From Candidatus Cloacimonadota bacterium (GTDB lineage Bacteria > Cloacimonadota > Cloacimonadia > Cloacimonadales > TCS61): a DNA stretch of 64,000 bases. How positions within the stretch are numbered: position 1 is the first letter of the stretch; the number at the start of each line of letters is the position of its first letter. Positions 29,520 to 40,200 of the stretch are shown here, one piece after another. The stretch covers positions 1-64,000 of the forward strand of contig JAUXIJ010000005.1 of assembly GCA_030621085.1 (NCBI GenBank), in the 5' to 3' direction. Under the pieces are notes generated by a model. That model saw nothing but the letters and a program-made list of their open reading frames with translations. It did no database searches and was not told the origin of the DNA. Made by a program: the position numbers and the translations under genes.

Positions 29520-30800
29520 ATGCCACGCCATATCTTCGCTTTAGTTGATTGCAATAGTTTTTATGCCGCCTGTGAAAAGGTGTTTAATCCACAACTCACC
29601 GACAAACCGGTAGGCATCCTTTCCAATAATGATGGTATCATCGTGGCACTTTCGCCGGAATTGAAATGGCTTGGTATTACTCGCGGTACTCCCGGCTTCA
29701 AAATTGATAAACAACTCATCCGAAAGCACGATATTAAAATATTTTCTTCCAACTATGCTCTCTATGGCGATATGTCTAACCGGGTAATGCAGACACTTAC
29801 CCAATTCACGCCCGATATTGAAATATACTCCATCGATGAGGCATTCCTCTCGCTTTCCGGCTTTGAATATTTGAATCTTACAGATTACGGCAGGAAAATA
29901 AAAAATACAGTGTGGAAATGGACGGGACTGCCAATTTCTATCGGGATAGGTCCCACCAAAACCTTGGCGAAAGTTGCCAACCGCTTTGCCAAGAAACATA
30001 GTTTCATCGAAAATGTTTTTGATATAACCGACCATCCGGATAAAGATAAGATATTACGCTGGACGGATGTTGAACACATCTGGGGTGTGGGACGCCAATA
30101 TGCCAAAACGCTGCGACGTAACGGCATTGAAAATGCCTTCCAGCTTTCCAGAGCTCCCGATAAATGGGTGCAGAACAAAATGACTATCGTGGGACTGCGC
30201 ATGGTAAAGGAATTGCGCGGTATTTCCTGCATCGATCTGGAAATGGATATCGATCCCAAAAAAGAAATTGTTTCTTCCAGATCATTTGGCACTCCGGTTA
30301 CAGAACTTCGGGATATGCAGGAAGCAACGGCTTCTTATTGCACGCGTGCCGTGGAAAAACTGCGGGCAGAAAAACAGGTGGCTTCGCAGATAACTGTATT
30401 TCTTACCACGAACCGCTTTAAGAACGAACCGCAATATGCCAATTATGCCACCACTCGCCTTCCTCTCCCCTCTGCCTACACGCCGGATTTTCTGAAGGCA
30501 GCATCGAAAGTTCTGAAGAATATTTTCCGCCCCGGCTACAAATATAAGAAAACCGGCATTATGATATCTGATATAATGCATCAGAGCAAAGCACCACTCG
30601 ATTTTTTCCAACCAACCTACCTGGATGATAAATGTAAAGTCATCATGGACTGCATGGATGGTATCAACGAAAAAATGGGCAGTGCTCGATTGATTTATGC
30701 AGCTTCCGGCATCAAGCGCCCCTGGCAGATGAAGAGAGAGAAATTAACTCCCGGTTACACTACCAGTTGGTCTCATATTCCGGTGGTGAAGGCATGTTAA
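29520..30800 (+). CDS. umuC: UmuC-like Y-family DNA polymerase V subunit
   Basis: 'FALVDCNSFYAACEKVFNPQL', 'YSIDEAFLSL', UmuC-like C-terminus. Confidence 0.92.
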   Translation: MPRHIFALVDCNSFYAACEKVFNPQLTDKPVGILSNNDGIIVALSPELKWLGITRGTPGFKIDKQLIRKHDIKIFSSNYALYGDMSNRVMQTLTQFTPDIEIYSIDEAFLSLSGFEYLNLTDYGRKIKNTVWKWTGLPISIGIGPTKTLAKVANRFAKKHSFIENVFDITDHPDKDKILRWTDVEHIWGVGRQYAKTLRRNGIENAFQLSRAPDKWVQNKMTIVGLRMVKELRGISCIDLEMDIDPKKEIVSSRSFGTPVTELRDMQEATASYCTRAVEKLRAEKQVASQITVFLTTNRFKNEPQYANYATTRLPLPSAYTPDFLKAASKVLKNIFRPGYKYKKTGIMISDIMHQSKAPLDFFQPTYLDDKCKVIMDCMDGINEKMGSARLIYAASGIKRPWQMKREKLTPGYTTSWSHIPVVKAC

Positions 30801-30801
30801 T

Positions 30802-31917
30802 ATGAAAACTGATAGGAAAATAATTCACGTGGATATGGACGCTTTTTTTGCGGCTGTAGAAATTCGTGATAATCCGCAGTACAAAGGAAAACCCATCATC
30901 GTGGGTGGATCATCCAACAGCCGCGGAGTAGTCTCCACCTGTTCTTATGAAGCCCGAAAATACGGCATTCATTCTGCCATGCCCAGTTACCAGGCATATA
31001 AATTATGCCCGCATGGCATTTTTATCCATCCCAATTTCGATGCTATTAAAGAAGCTTCACAGATCGTGCGAGAAATTTTCTTTGAATATACAGACCTGGT
31101 TGAACCTGTTTCCATCGATGAAGCATATCTGGATGTAACGGAAAATAAGAAAAATATTACCATCGCAACTGAAATAGCGAAAGATATTAAAATGAAGATA
31201 TTTGAAAGAACCAGGTTAACTGCGTCGGCAGGAGTTTCTTATAATAAGTTCCTAGCAAAGATCGCTTCTGAAATGGATAAGCCGGATGGTTTGGTAGTTA
31301 TTCCACCTACAAAAGCCCGGGAGGTACTGGAAAACCTTCCAATTGGAAAATTCTATGGTATTGGAAATGTGAGCGAAAAAAAAATGATCTACCTGGGAAT
31401 CCGTACCGGTAAAGATCTGAAAGAACGCTCTCTAAAAGAACTCATCAAACATTTTGGAAAGGTAGGAACGTTTTATTACAATATCGTTCGTGGTATAGAT
31501 AATCGTCCTGTTATAACTCATCGTATACGTAAATCACTGGGTTGCGAACGCACTTTTGCCAAAGACATCAGCGATGTGGAAGAGATGCTGGAGGTTCTGA
31601 AAAAGATCTCTCATAAGATAGATTCTACAATGAAAGAAAAAAAAATTAAAGCAAAAACTTTGACCTTAAAAATAAAATATTCAAATTTCGATCTTGTGAG
31701 TAGAAGTAAAACTTTGGACGGTATTTTTGATAAAGAAGAAATTATTTTGAATTTAGGCAGGAAGATGTTGCTGGAGACAATTGGACCAAAATGCAGAATT
31801 CGACTTCTTGGATTAAGTGTGTCTAACCTGGTGTGGGAAGGTGACAAGGTTAAAGCTCAGCAGATGCTCGATTTTTTTAATGAAACAGAATTGGCTGTGG
31901 GAGAAAAAGAAGAATAG
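30802..31917 (+). CDS. dinB: DNA polymerase IV (Y-family)
   Basis: 'IIHVDMDAFFAAVEIRDNPQYKGKPIIVGG', 'VSIDEAYLDV', 'TASAGVSYNKFLAKIASEMDKPDG'. Confidence 0.93.
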   Translation: MKTDRKIIHVDMDAFFAAVEIRDNPQYKGKPIIVGGSSNSRGVVSTCSYEARKYGIHSAMPSYQAYKLCPHGIFIHPNFDAIKEASQIVREIFFEYTDLVEPVSIDEAYLDVTENKKNITIATEIAKDIKMKIFERTRLTASAGVSYNKFLAKIASEMDKPDGLVVIPPTKAREVLENLPIGKFYGIGNVSEKKMIYLGIRTGKDLKERSLKELIKHFGKVGTFYYNIVRGIDNRPVITHRIRKSLGCERTFAKDISDVEEMLEVLKKISHKIDSTMKEKKIKAKTLTLKIKYSNFDLVSRSKTLDGIFDKEEIILNLGRKMLLETIGPKCRIRLLGLSVSNLVWEGDKVKAQQMLDFFNETELAVGEKEE

Positions 31918-31987
31918 CAATTTTGACATTTGCCTTGTTTCAAACGAGAAAGAATGAGGTGTGTTATTGTTATTGAATCCCTTGCAA

Positions 31988-32178
31988 TTCCCTTTCATCG
32001 AAAGGGAAACTTAGAAAAGCAGGAAGATTTTATTTCTTTCAACGGCATTTTGTGTTCTCCTTTTAATGAAAGGAGACAGCAGAGGATTCTTTTGCTTTTG
32101 TTGAATTCCAGTCAATTCAGTATATCTGGAAAATCGAACCCTCTACATTTTCCCTTTCATCGAAAGGGAAAATGTAGA
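31988..32178. repeat. Cluster of three related hairpins in the dinB-SRAP gap
   Basis: TTCCCTTTC-ATC-GAAAGGGAA (31988-32008); TCTCCTTT..AAAGGAGA (32056-32076); TCTACATTTTCCCTTTC-ATC-GAAAGGGAAAATGTAGA (32142-32178). Confidence 0.8.
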
Positions 32179-32195
32179 ATAGTGAGGAGAAACTT

Positions 32196-32861
32196 ATGTG
32201 TGGAAGATTTGCTTTATATAGCAGTTTTCAGTCAATTAAAGAATATGCAGATATTTTAGCTGAACTCGAAGAACTGGATGCTAACTACAATGTTGCTCCC
32301 GGTCAGAATATCCCGGTGATAATAAAAAAAAATGATGGGAACCACCTCGAATTCTGCAAATGGGGACTGATCCCATTCTGGGCAAAAGACCCAAAGATCG
32401 GTTATAAAATGATAAATACTCGTGCCGAAACCATAAATGCGAAACCCAGTTTTAAATATGCTTTTCAAAAACGAAGATGCCTTATCCCTGCAAATGGATT
32501 TTACGAATGGCGAAAAGAAGATAAACAGCCTTTTTATATCCATCTGAAAGATAGAGAACTTTTTACATTCGCAGGGATCTGGGAAAACTGGAAATCACCT
32601 GAAGGGGAATCTGTGCAAACCTGTTCGATAATAACAACTTCTGCCAATGATTCATTGGAAAAAATTCATAACAGGATGCCAGTAATTCTTACTCAAAAAT
32701 CAGAATCCATCTGGTTGGCAAATGAAGACCCGGGTAAATTAATAGAGCTACTCCAACCTCATCCTCAAAATGAAATATCCCATCATGAAGTATCTAAGGA
32801 AGTGAATTCAGTTAGAAACAATTTTCCTGAATTGATTAATCAAAATTATTTTGCAAAATAG
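32196..32861 (+). CDS. SRAP/HMCES-family protein (YedK-like)
   Basis: 'MCGRFALYSS' catalytic Cys2, 'NYNVAPGQNIPVI', 'WGLIPFWAKDPKIGYKMINTRAETINAKPSFKYAFQKRRCLIPANGFYEW'. Confidence 0.93.
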   Translation: MCGRFALYSSFQSIKEYADILAELEELDANYNVAPGQNIPVIIKKNDGNHLEFCKWGLIPFWAKDPKIGYKMINTRAETINAKPSFKYAFQKRRCLIPANGFYEWRKEDKQPFYIHLKDRELFTFAGIWENWKSPEGESVQTCSIITTSANDSLEKIHNRMPVILTQKSESIWLANEDPGKLIELLQPHPQNEISHHEVSKEVNSVRNNFPELINQNYFAK

Positions 32862-32883
32862 AGTGTTTTTGTCATCCTACTTG

Positions 32884-32990
32884 CCAAGCCCCATCTTGGT
32901 AACATGATTACAATAGATTCCCTTTTTCACGGGAATGACAGTTTCTGGAGTTGTCATAATTTCTCTTTCCGAAGCTTCCGCTTCGGAAAG
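32884..32990. repeat. Cluster of degenerate intergenic hairpin repeats
   Basis: CCAAG..CTTGG; ATTCCC-N8-GGGAAT (32917-32936); CTTTCCGAAGC-TTCC-GCTTCGGAAAG (32965-32990). Confidence 0.75.
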
Positions 32991-33207
32991 TACCTGTTAC
33001 AATCATAGGGATTAATATACGGAAACCATTCTCTTACTTTACGCTGATTTACAAAAAGTGAATTAAAAGTTTGAAAATTACTTGCCCTTAATCTTCCTAA
33101 AAAATAATTTACTTTTAATAGTAAATGATGTAGCAGAATCTGTTAAAGTAATTGTATTACGAAGCAGTAGCTTCTTAATAAGATTCTGAATAAATTGAGA
33201 AAGAAAA

Positions 33208-33891
33208 ATGATAGGAACACTTATAAACGTAGGCACAGTTATTATTGGCAGCATTATTGGCTTAATCCTGCATACCAAATTTTCCAAACGTTTCACCGAA
33301 GTTGCCTTTCAGGGGATTGGTATTTTTACCATCTTTCTGGGAATCGTAATGGCTCTGAAATCGGATGCTTATTTAATCATCGTGCTAAGCCTGATTTCAG
33401 GTTCTCTCATTGGAGAAGCACTCAATATTGAAGTGTGGATGGACAACCTGGGAGAGAAATTGAAAGCACGATTAAAGTCCAAAAACGACAAATTCTCGGA
33501 AGGACTTGTAACCGCTTTCCTGCTTTTCTGCATGGGTTCCATGACCATCCTGGGAGCAATCGAAGAAGGACTGGGTGACAAACCAAATTTGCTGCTCACC
33601 AAATCAATCATGGATGGATTCGGTTCCATTGCTCTTTCTTCTGCCCTGGGAATCGGTGTGATGTTCTCTGTAATCCCGTTGCTTATTTATCAAGGTGGAC
33701 TCACTCTACTCACTTCTGTTTTTGGAGATTATTTCAGCGAAGTGTATATTAATAATCTCACTTCGGTTGGAGGAATTCTACTGATTGGGCTGGGCTTACG
33801 TATTTTAGAGATCAAACAAATCAGGGTATTGAATATGCTGCCAGCACTTGTCAATATTCTTTTTCTTACCTGGATTAAGGGTTTGTTATGA
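33208..33891 (+). CDS. DUF554 family membrane protein
   Basis: 'MIGTLINVGTVIIGSIIGLILHTKF' start, 'GPGSMTILGAIEEGL'-like segment 'CMGSMTILGAIEEGLGDKPNLLLTKSIMDGFGSIALSSALGIGV'. Confidence 0.85.
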   Translation: MIGTLINVGTVIIGSIIGLILHTKFSKRFTEVAFQGIGIFTIFLGIVMALKSDAYLIIVLSLISGSLIGEALNIEVWMDNLGEKLKARLKSKNDKFSEGLVTAFLLFCMGSMTILGAIEEGLGDKPNLLLTKSIMDGFGSIALSSALGIGVMFSVIPLLIYQGGLTLLTSVFGDYFSEVYINNLTSVGGILLIGLGLRILEIKQIRVLNMLPALVNILFLTWIKGLL

Positions 33892-34424
33892 ACCAATACA
33901 AAAAAAAATTAAATGACCTTTATGCGCCTATCAGTTTCATTTCATTAAATCATAAATTGATTGAGAAATACAGGAGAGTCCATAATCCTTCAATTAGTAG
34001 ATTTACTTCGTATTGTATTATCACTCTTTTTCATAGTATAGTTGTCTATATTGGTATCGCTTTTGATAAATCAAATAAATCAAGTTCCTTGTATAAGTTT
34101 AATCAAGAAATTAAAAAGAAAAAACTATTAATTAATGATTATAAAAAATGGTGTGAATTATACTCTTCTACATTCGACAGTGTGAAAACAATAATTGACT
34201 TACGTAATAAGTTCCATGCTCATAAAGATTCTGAATTTGATATTACTAAATTTTGGGAACAAAATCCTGAAGAATATGCTAAGGTTCCGATGATTGCAGA
34301 AAATTGTATCAAACTTTTTGATATTCTTTCTCAAGAAATATCAGGTTATAAGTTAAGTTTTGATTCAACCGAGCATGATATAATCGATCAATTTGATTTG
34401 ATTTTTACTAAATATGATAGTTAA
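33888..34424 (+). CDS. HEPN/AbiU2-like protein, candidate RNase toxin
   Basis: All-helical-looking ORF with 'DLRNKFHAHKDSEFD' (R-X5-H); overlaps both neighbours. Confidence 0.5.
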   Translation: MNQYKKKLNDLYAPISFISLNHKLIEKYRRVHNPSISRFTSYCIITLFHSIVVYIGIAFDKSNKSSSLYKFNQEIKKKKLLINDYKKWCELYSSTFDSVKTIIDLRNKFHAHKDSEFDITKFWEQNPEEYAKVPMIAENCIKLFDILSQEISGYKLSFDSTEHDIIDQFDLIFTKYDS

Positions 34425-37149
34425 ACATATCCCACTTGATCAAAACATTTTACAGATGGCTTTGAAGGAACTGGATTCCGTCAAATGCCTGCTGCTCTTC
34501 CCCACTCAAGCCAGCAAAAAAGAAGCGAAGAGATTATTCCTAAAGAATTGGAATTTCATTGAAAGCGAATTCCTAACCATGGATGAATGGAAAGAATTAT
34601 TATTTCCGACCACATTTCCCATTCTGAAAGAAGAAAAACGTTCCCTGATGTTTTACAAATCATTGTCCAAAGACGATAAAGAATTTTTTAATATCGGCAG
34701 TTATTTCCAATCCATTGAACTTTCTAATAATTTTTTCAATTTCTGGGAAGAAATGATGGAAGAGCAGATTCCTGATGAAAACATCGAACAAGTTCTTTCC
34801 TATAAACAGACTGCAGGTAATTGGCAGTTAGAAACTTTTGAACAACTGAAAAATATAAAAGCTCAATATTATCGTCTTCTTCAGAAAGAAAAATTCACCG
34901 ATAAAATCTTTCTTCATAATCTCGATGAGATACAGACCGATATAAAATTCAACAGGATAGTAGTGGTTAACCAGTTCTATTTTACTACTCTTGAAAAGAA
35001 GATATTAAATAAATTCGACAAAGAAGTTCTGATCTATTTACAATTGCCGGAAAGCGTCTTTGATAAAGCTGAATTGAACGTTCTAAATAATTTTGATGCC
35101 TCGACGATAAAACAGCATCTGAAGAGCAAAGTGAAGATAATTCGTTATTCAGAGCAGTTTCAGATGATAGCTTGTCTTCTTTCTGAAATTGATAAGAATA
35201 AAAACAGTACTATCATCGATTTCAAATTCAATTTGCAACCGTATTCAGGCTTTCTTTCTCACCGCTTCTTTTCGATCTCAAATACAATTCCATTTACAAA
35301 TACTACGATTTTCAGGTTTTTTCAGATCATACTTAACCTCTTGAACTCGATAATCCGGAAAGGAAAAGCGTTCCTGCTTTCTTTGCAGCAGGTTCTAAAT
35401 GCAGTCCTTTCCGATGAATTACTATCCTGTTTTATGCAGGAAAAAACCAGGCGTGAGCAGATCAGAACATTCCTGTTCGAACTCATTGAAAACGATTTTC
35501 AATATCTCGATCTCGATTATTTCTTTCAAAATGAAAATGAATTCAAAAACGAATTTGATCAGCTTTTCAAGTTCCTTCAAAAAACACAAAATATAAAAAG
35601 CATCGAAACATTGATCGAATTCATTAATACTGAAATCAATATTGAGAAACTGGTTGCAGAAGAAAGCAAAAAAACCGATATAATAAAAGTATTTTATGAG
35701 CTTCTTGCTGACTTCGCATCAATAGAAGAGATTGGCATTATTCCTGATTGGAAATCGATTTTCTCCTGTAGTATCACAACCAATATCCTGCAGCTTTTCC
35801 TGGATTATGTGAAATCAAAACAGACCAAGTATGAATTGAGCGATATTGCAGAAAACCGGATTCAGATAACATCTCTTCAAGATTCGAGGAACCTCGATTT
35901 CAAAAATGTGTATATTCTTAATGTCATTGAAGGAATTCTGCCAGCTGCCAAACATTCTCAATTTCTGCTTTCCGAAAATCAAAGAAGTAAATTGGGATTG
36001 AAAACATACGAAGATATCAAGCTGCGTGATAAATATTATTTCTATCGGTTATTAGCATGCTGCGAAAACGCTGTAGTCTTCACGCGCTGCAACTTGGAAG
36101 AAAATATCGAAGTCAGCTCATTCATCGAAGAACTGAAATTACACGATCTGGTGGAAGAAATCGATAATTCCAATGAAAAAAACAATCTATATGAACTAAC
36201 ATTTTCTTCTCTTCTTAATAAAAATAATTATCCTCTTCCAAGTTTTGATAATATCTCATTAGATTTCTTTACCATCCCGCATGAGCAAAGTGATTTCCCG
36301 GATAATAAATTAGCTCTCAGCTTTTATCGTTGGGATAAACTGAAGAAAAATCCATTTGAGTATTACATTGAATATATTGCAGGTATCAAAGCTCGTAATC
36401 CGCAGGTTTCAAATGATTTCAGCAACAAATTGATCGGTACGATTTCGCACAATATCTTCGCTCTTACCTGGAATCGTTTGATAGAGGTTTATCAAAGTAA
36501 CACGATCCATCATAATTTTATGTATAATACGAAAAACTATGTTGAGAAGGCTGTTGAACATTTCCTGAAATACAATAAAAAACTTAAATATCTTTCACCA
36601 CATAATTATTCTGAAAATTATTTCAGGAATATCTTCATTCCAATTCTGAAAGACGGAATCGCAAATTTCTTTTACCGGCTTCACAATGATCTGCAATTCA
36701 CAAATAAAAGTATCTCTGTATTTCCTGAAACCGGAAAAATAACGCAAAAGAAATTCTTTGATCTGGATGAGATCGAAATTTCCCTGCGTGGCAGACCGGA
36801 TCTTCGCATCCACACAGCCGATGATGAATTGTATATTTTTGATTACAAAACCGGAAGTACTAATACTAAAAAAATCAAGAAATATAATGAGCAGTTACAG
36901 TTCTATGAATTTATAAGCTATCTCATTGAATCACCGGAATTTGAAAATAAACTTTACTCCTATCTGTTCTTTATTGAAGAGAAAAACTTATCAAAATTAA
37001 CTAAAAGGGTCGATCTGAAAGAAGCAATAACAGAGGTTGTTCAAAACATTTTGGAAAACGGGTTTTCTTTGGTAAGATCGAAAGATGAATATGAAGATAT
37101 CGAGATCACACGCCGGGACCTGAAGATGAAGCTGGAGTTGATGAAATGA
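34414..37149 (+). CDS. addB: AddB/RecB-like nuclease subunit
   Basis: PD-(D/E)XK nuclease 'GRPDLRIHTADDELYIFDYKTGS'; UvrD-like degenerate helicase; adjacent to AddA. Confidence 0.78.
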   Translation: MIVKHIPLDQNILQMALKELDSVKCLLLFPTQASKKEAKRLFLKNWNFIESEFLTMDEWKELLFPTTFPILKEEKRSLMFYKSLSKDDKEFFNIGSYFQSIELSNNFFNFWEEMMEEQIPDENIEQVLSYKQTAGNWQLETFEQLKNIKAQYYRLLQKEKFTDKIFLHNLDEIQTDIKFNRIVVVNQFYFTTLEKKILNKFDKEVLIYLQLPESVFDKAELNVLNNFDASTIKQHLKSKVKIIRYSEQFQMIACLLSEIDKNKNSTIIDFKFNLQPYSGFLSHRFFSISNTIPFTNTTIFRFFQIILNLLNSIIRKGKAFLLSLQQVLNAVLSDELLSCFMQEKTRREQIRTFLFELIENDFQYLDLDYFFQNENEFKNEFDQLFKFLQKTQNIKSIETLIEFINTEINIEKLVAEESKKTDIIKVFYELLADFASIEEIGIIPDWKSIFSCSITTNILQLFLDYVKSKQTKYELSDIAENRIQITSLQDSRNLDFKNVYILNVIEGILPAAKHSQFLLSENQRSKLGLKTYEDIKLRDKYYFYRLLACCENAVVFTRCNLEENIEVSSFIEELKLHDLVEEIDNSNEKNNLYELTFSSLLNKNNYPLPSFDNISLDFFTIPHEQSDFPDNKLALSFYRWDKLKKNPFEYYIEYIAGIKARNPQVSNDFSNKLIGTISHNIFALTWNRLIEVYQSNTIHHNFMYNTKNYVEKAVEHFLKYNKKLKYLSPHNYSENYFRNIFIPILKDGIANFFYRLHNDLQFTNKSISVFPETGKITQKKFFDLDEIEISLRGRPDLRIHTADDELYIFDYKTGSTNTKKIKKYNEQLQFYEFISYLIESPEFENKLYSYLFFIEEKNLSKLTKRVDLKEAITEVVQNILENGFSLVRSKDEYEDIEITRRDLKMKLELMK

Positions 37150-37198
37150 TACATGTAATAATTCCCAGTCTCTTATCCCCAAAATTCACACAGTATCT

Positions 37199-37256
37199 CT
37201 CGTTCCCAAAGCCCTCTTTGGGAACGACAAAAACCAATCAGGGGATTGGTAACGAG
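37199..37256. repeat. Two-hairpin intergenic element between addB and addA
   Basis: CGTTCCCAAAG-CCCT-CTTTGGGAACG (37201-37226), CCAATC-AGGG-GATTGG (37234-37249), ends CTCGTT/AACGAG. Confidence 0.8.
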
Positions 37257-37270
37257 ATTGAGGATTAAGC

Positions 37271-40200
37271 ATGATGCCAACGATCATTCGAGCCAGTGCC
37301 GGAACCGGAAAAACCTACCGTCTTTCCCTGGAATTCATTAACCTGCTGCTTTCGCAGAGAGTGGATTTAAAGGAAATCTTGGTTATCACTTTCACCAAGA
37401 AGGCAACTGCAGAGATCAGGGAACGAATTTTCGAACATCTGCATAACATTGTTCATAATACCGAAGAAGCGCAAGAGATATTTAAGGGTTTGAAGGTGAT
37501 CAATCCCGGACTAAAATTTGATGCGGAAGATTTTGAATTCTTGAAAAGCACTTATCAGAAGATGCTCACCAATAAATCGGAAGTGAACATCAGCACGATA
37601 GATTCGTTCATTAATGCAGTTTTCAGTGGAATTGTTGCGCCCTTCCGGAACATTGTGGATTACAGAATCGATAATAACATCAACGATGAATATCTCCCCG
37701 AAATCTACCAGCATATACTAAAAGATAGTAATCTACAGTTATACGAAGATATTTTCCTGCAGGCAAAACGAAGAAACCTGGAACAATTTAATAATTTCAT
37801 AAAAGATGTGATCAATTATCGCTGGTTGTTCGAGTTCATCGATCTATCGAAATTTTCCGAAGCCGATATTGAAAAGAAGAAAGAAAATAGTTTACTATCT
37901 TACAAAAAGAAATTGGGTGAATTCCTGCAACTTCTCACTACCGAGATCAAATTGTATCTTGGCAAAAAAGATGATAAAATAACATGGAAACAACTGCTTC
38001 AAAAAGATCATTATCAATCAATGGAAAAACAAAAAGGTTTTAATTTGCTCGAAGCGGATAATCTACATGACCAGTTTTACAACTGGTTGACTGAAACTGC
38101 TTTCATTGAAGAGAATTATGCACTTCTTCTGGATGACAAGAATTTATGGAGTGGGAACAGGATCAGAAATCCAGAATTGAAACCAATTTTCCGGGAAATG
38201 CAACACGAATTGGCTAACTTTTTATTTTATGAAAAAGCGTTAAATGAGCAGTTTAATATTATTTCCCTCGCTGTAGAAATCTTGAAGATCTATGACAAAA
38301 TAAAATTCAGAGATAAGATATTCACTCATTCCGATATTAGTTACTACACATTTCGATATCTGTATGACTCCGAGCTTTCTATCATAGATAATAAAAACAT
38401 TTTGAACATTTTTTATGAACAGCTTTCATACAATATCCGCTTTATTCTGATCGATGAATTCCAAGATACCAGTATTTTGCAGTGGAAAATTTTCCAACCT
38501 CTGATCAATGAAACCTTGAGCGGTGAGGGACAAAAACCATACGGTGGCTTGATAGTTGTGGGAGATGAGAAACAGGCGATCTACGGCTGGCGTGGCGGTG
38601 AACGCAGATTGCTTTCAGGTTTTCATGAACTTTTAAACCTTGAGATGCAAACGGATTCCTTGACTATTTCCTTTCGCAGTAAACCGATCCTGATGAAATG
38701 GATAAATAGGTTGTTTTCTTCCGAATTTCTTACCTTTAATGATGATTGGGATTATACGAATATCGATAGCTTCAAAAAGCAAGATGGTTTCGTTCAGGTT
38801 CATTTTCGTAACCGTGAAAAGATCGAGGGAGCTCAACAGGAAAAGCTGGAGCAGGTTCACATCTATCATGAATTTGTGAATGAAACTCTTTTGCCGTTGA
38901 TAAATGAGGGAAAAATCACGCTCCACGATACTGCCATCCTGATGCGAAAAAATAAAGAACTGGAAGAAATGGCAACCGTGCTGGATGAAGCAGGAATCAG
39001 CTACACATTGGAATCTTCCGGTTCGTTGTTCGATCACCGGGCAATAGAACCGATACTCCATATTTTGAAATTCATAGTGTACGAAGACCCGATCGAATTG
39101 ATCAAATTCCTGCGCTCGGATATTGTGTTGATGCATCCCAAAGAACTAAAACAAATCCTGAGTGCTTATAAAAATGCAGCTGATCTTGATGAATTCTTCC
39201 AGCAAACTTCAGATGAGCATTATTTGAATATTCTTAAGAAAATCAGAGCTAAAAGGAATTCCATTGTAAATATCGTCAAAACGATTGTTGAAGAATTCAA
39301 TATTACAAAACTATTTTCATCCGAAATAGAATTGAAAAACATTCATAGATTCTTGGGAATTGCAATAGAGTTTGAAAACACTAATCATGAGCATACCATC
39401 GATCTCCCCGGGTTTTTATCGTATTGCCGTGCACTTGCAGAAAAGGATGAATATTCGCAGCTTGGACAAACCTATTCCGATGCTATAAAATTACTCACTA
39501 TCCATAAATCCAAAGGACTGCAATTTGAGACTGTTTTCACTCTTTTTGATGTAACTTCCAGTCCCGGTGGGAACTATCCCAGTTTGAAATTATATTATAA
39601 CTTTGAAGATAACTTTGATGATCTACAGGATTTTGCTTTAACTTACAATTTCGATAAAATCCTTAAAAAATCCAATAAAAAGGATCTGATTAAAAAAGTT
39701 GAGAAAAGAAATGCTGGTGAAGAGCTGAACAATATTTATGTAGCATTAACCAGGGCAAAGAACAATCTCTTCATCTATCTTCATTACAAAAAGACAGGTG
39801 ATCTTGAAAAATTGATCAGGGAAATTAAAGAAGATAATTCCGTTCTGAAAAATATTACAAAAACAATTTTCAACGAATTTTCCGACGATATGAAATCCAT
39901 CTCCGATGTTCATCAAATAATTGAATATGGAAAAATAACAAGAGATATCTCCGAAGAAGAAATTCAGAAATCTGCTTCTGTACCGCTTGCAGGAAAATAC
40001 CTGGAACTTTTCAATTGGGAAGATATTTCCGAGAAAGAGCAGGAAAATATTCATCAAATAAGAAAAGAATTTTTAGAGAATCAAAGCATTCTTAACGGAA
40101 ATATTGTTCATTTTTATTTATCTAATATCAATTATGATAATGATCAAAACAGGAAAGCTGCTTTTTATAGAACAATTGCGAAATATGGAAGTTTGATGCA

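Noticed and set aside
38633-39136. 167-aa minus-strand ORF inside addA
   Set aside because: Antisense shadow ORF with no start context or family resemblance.
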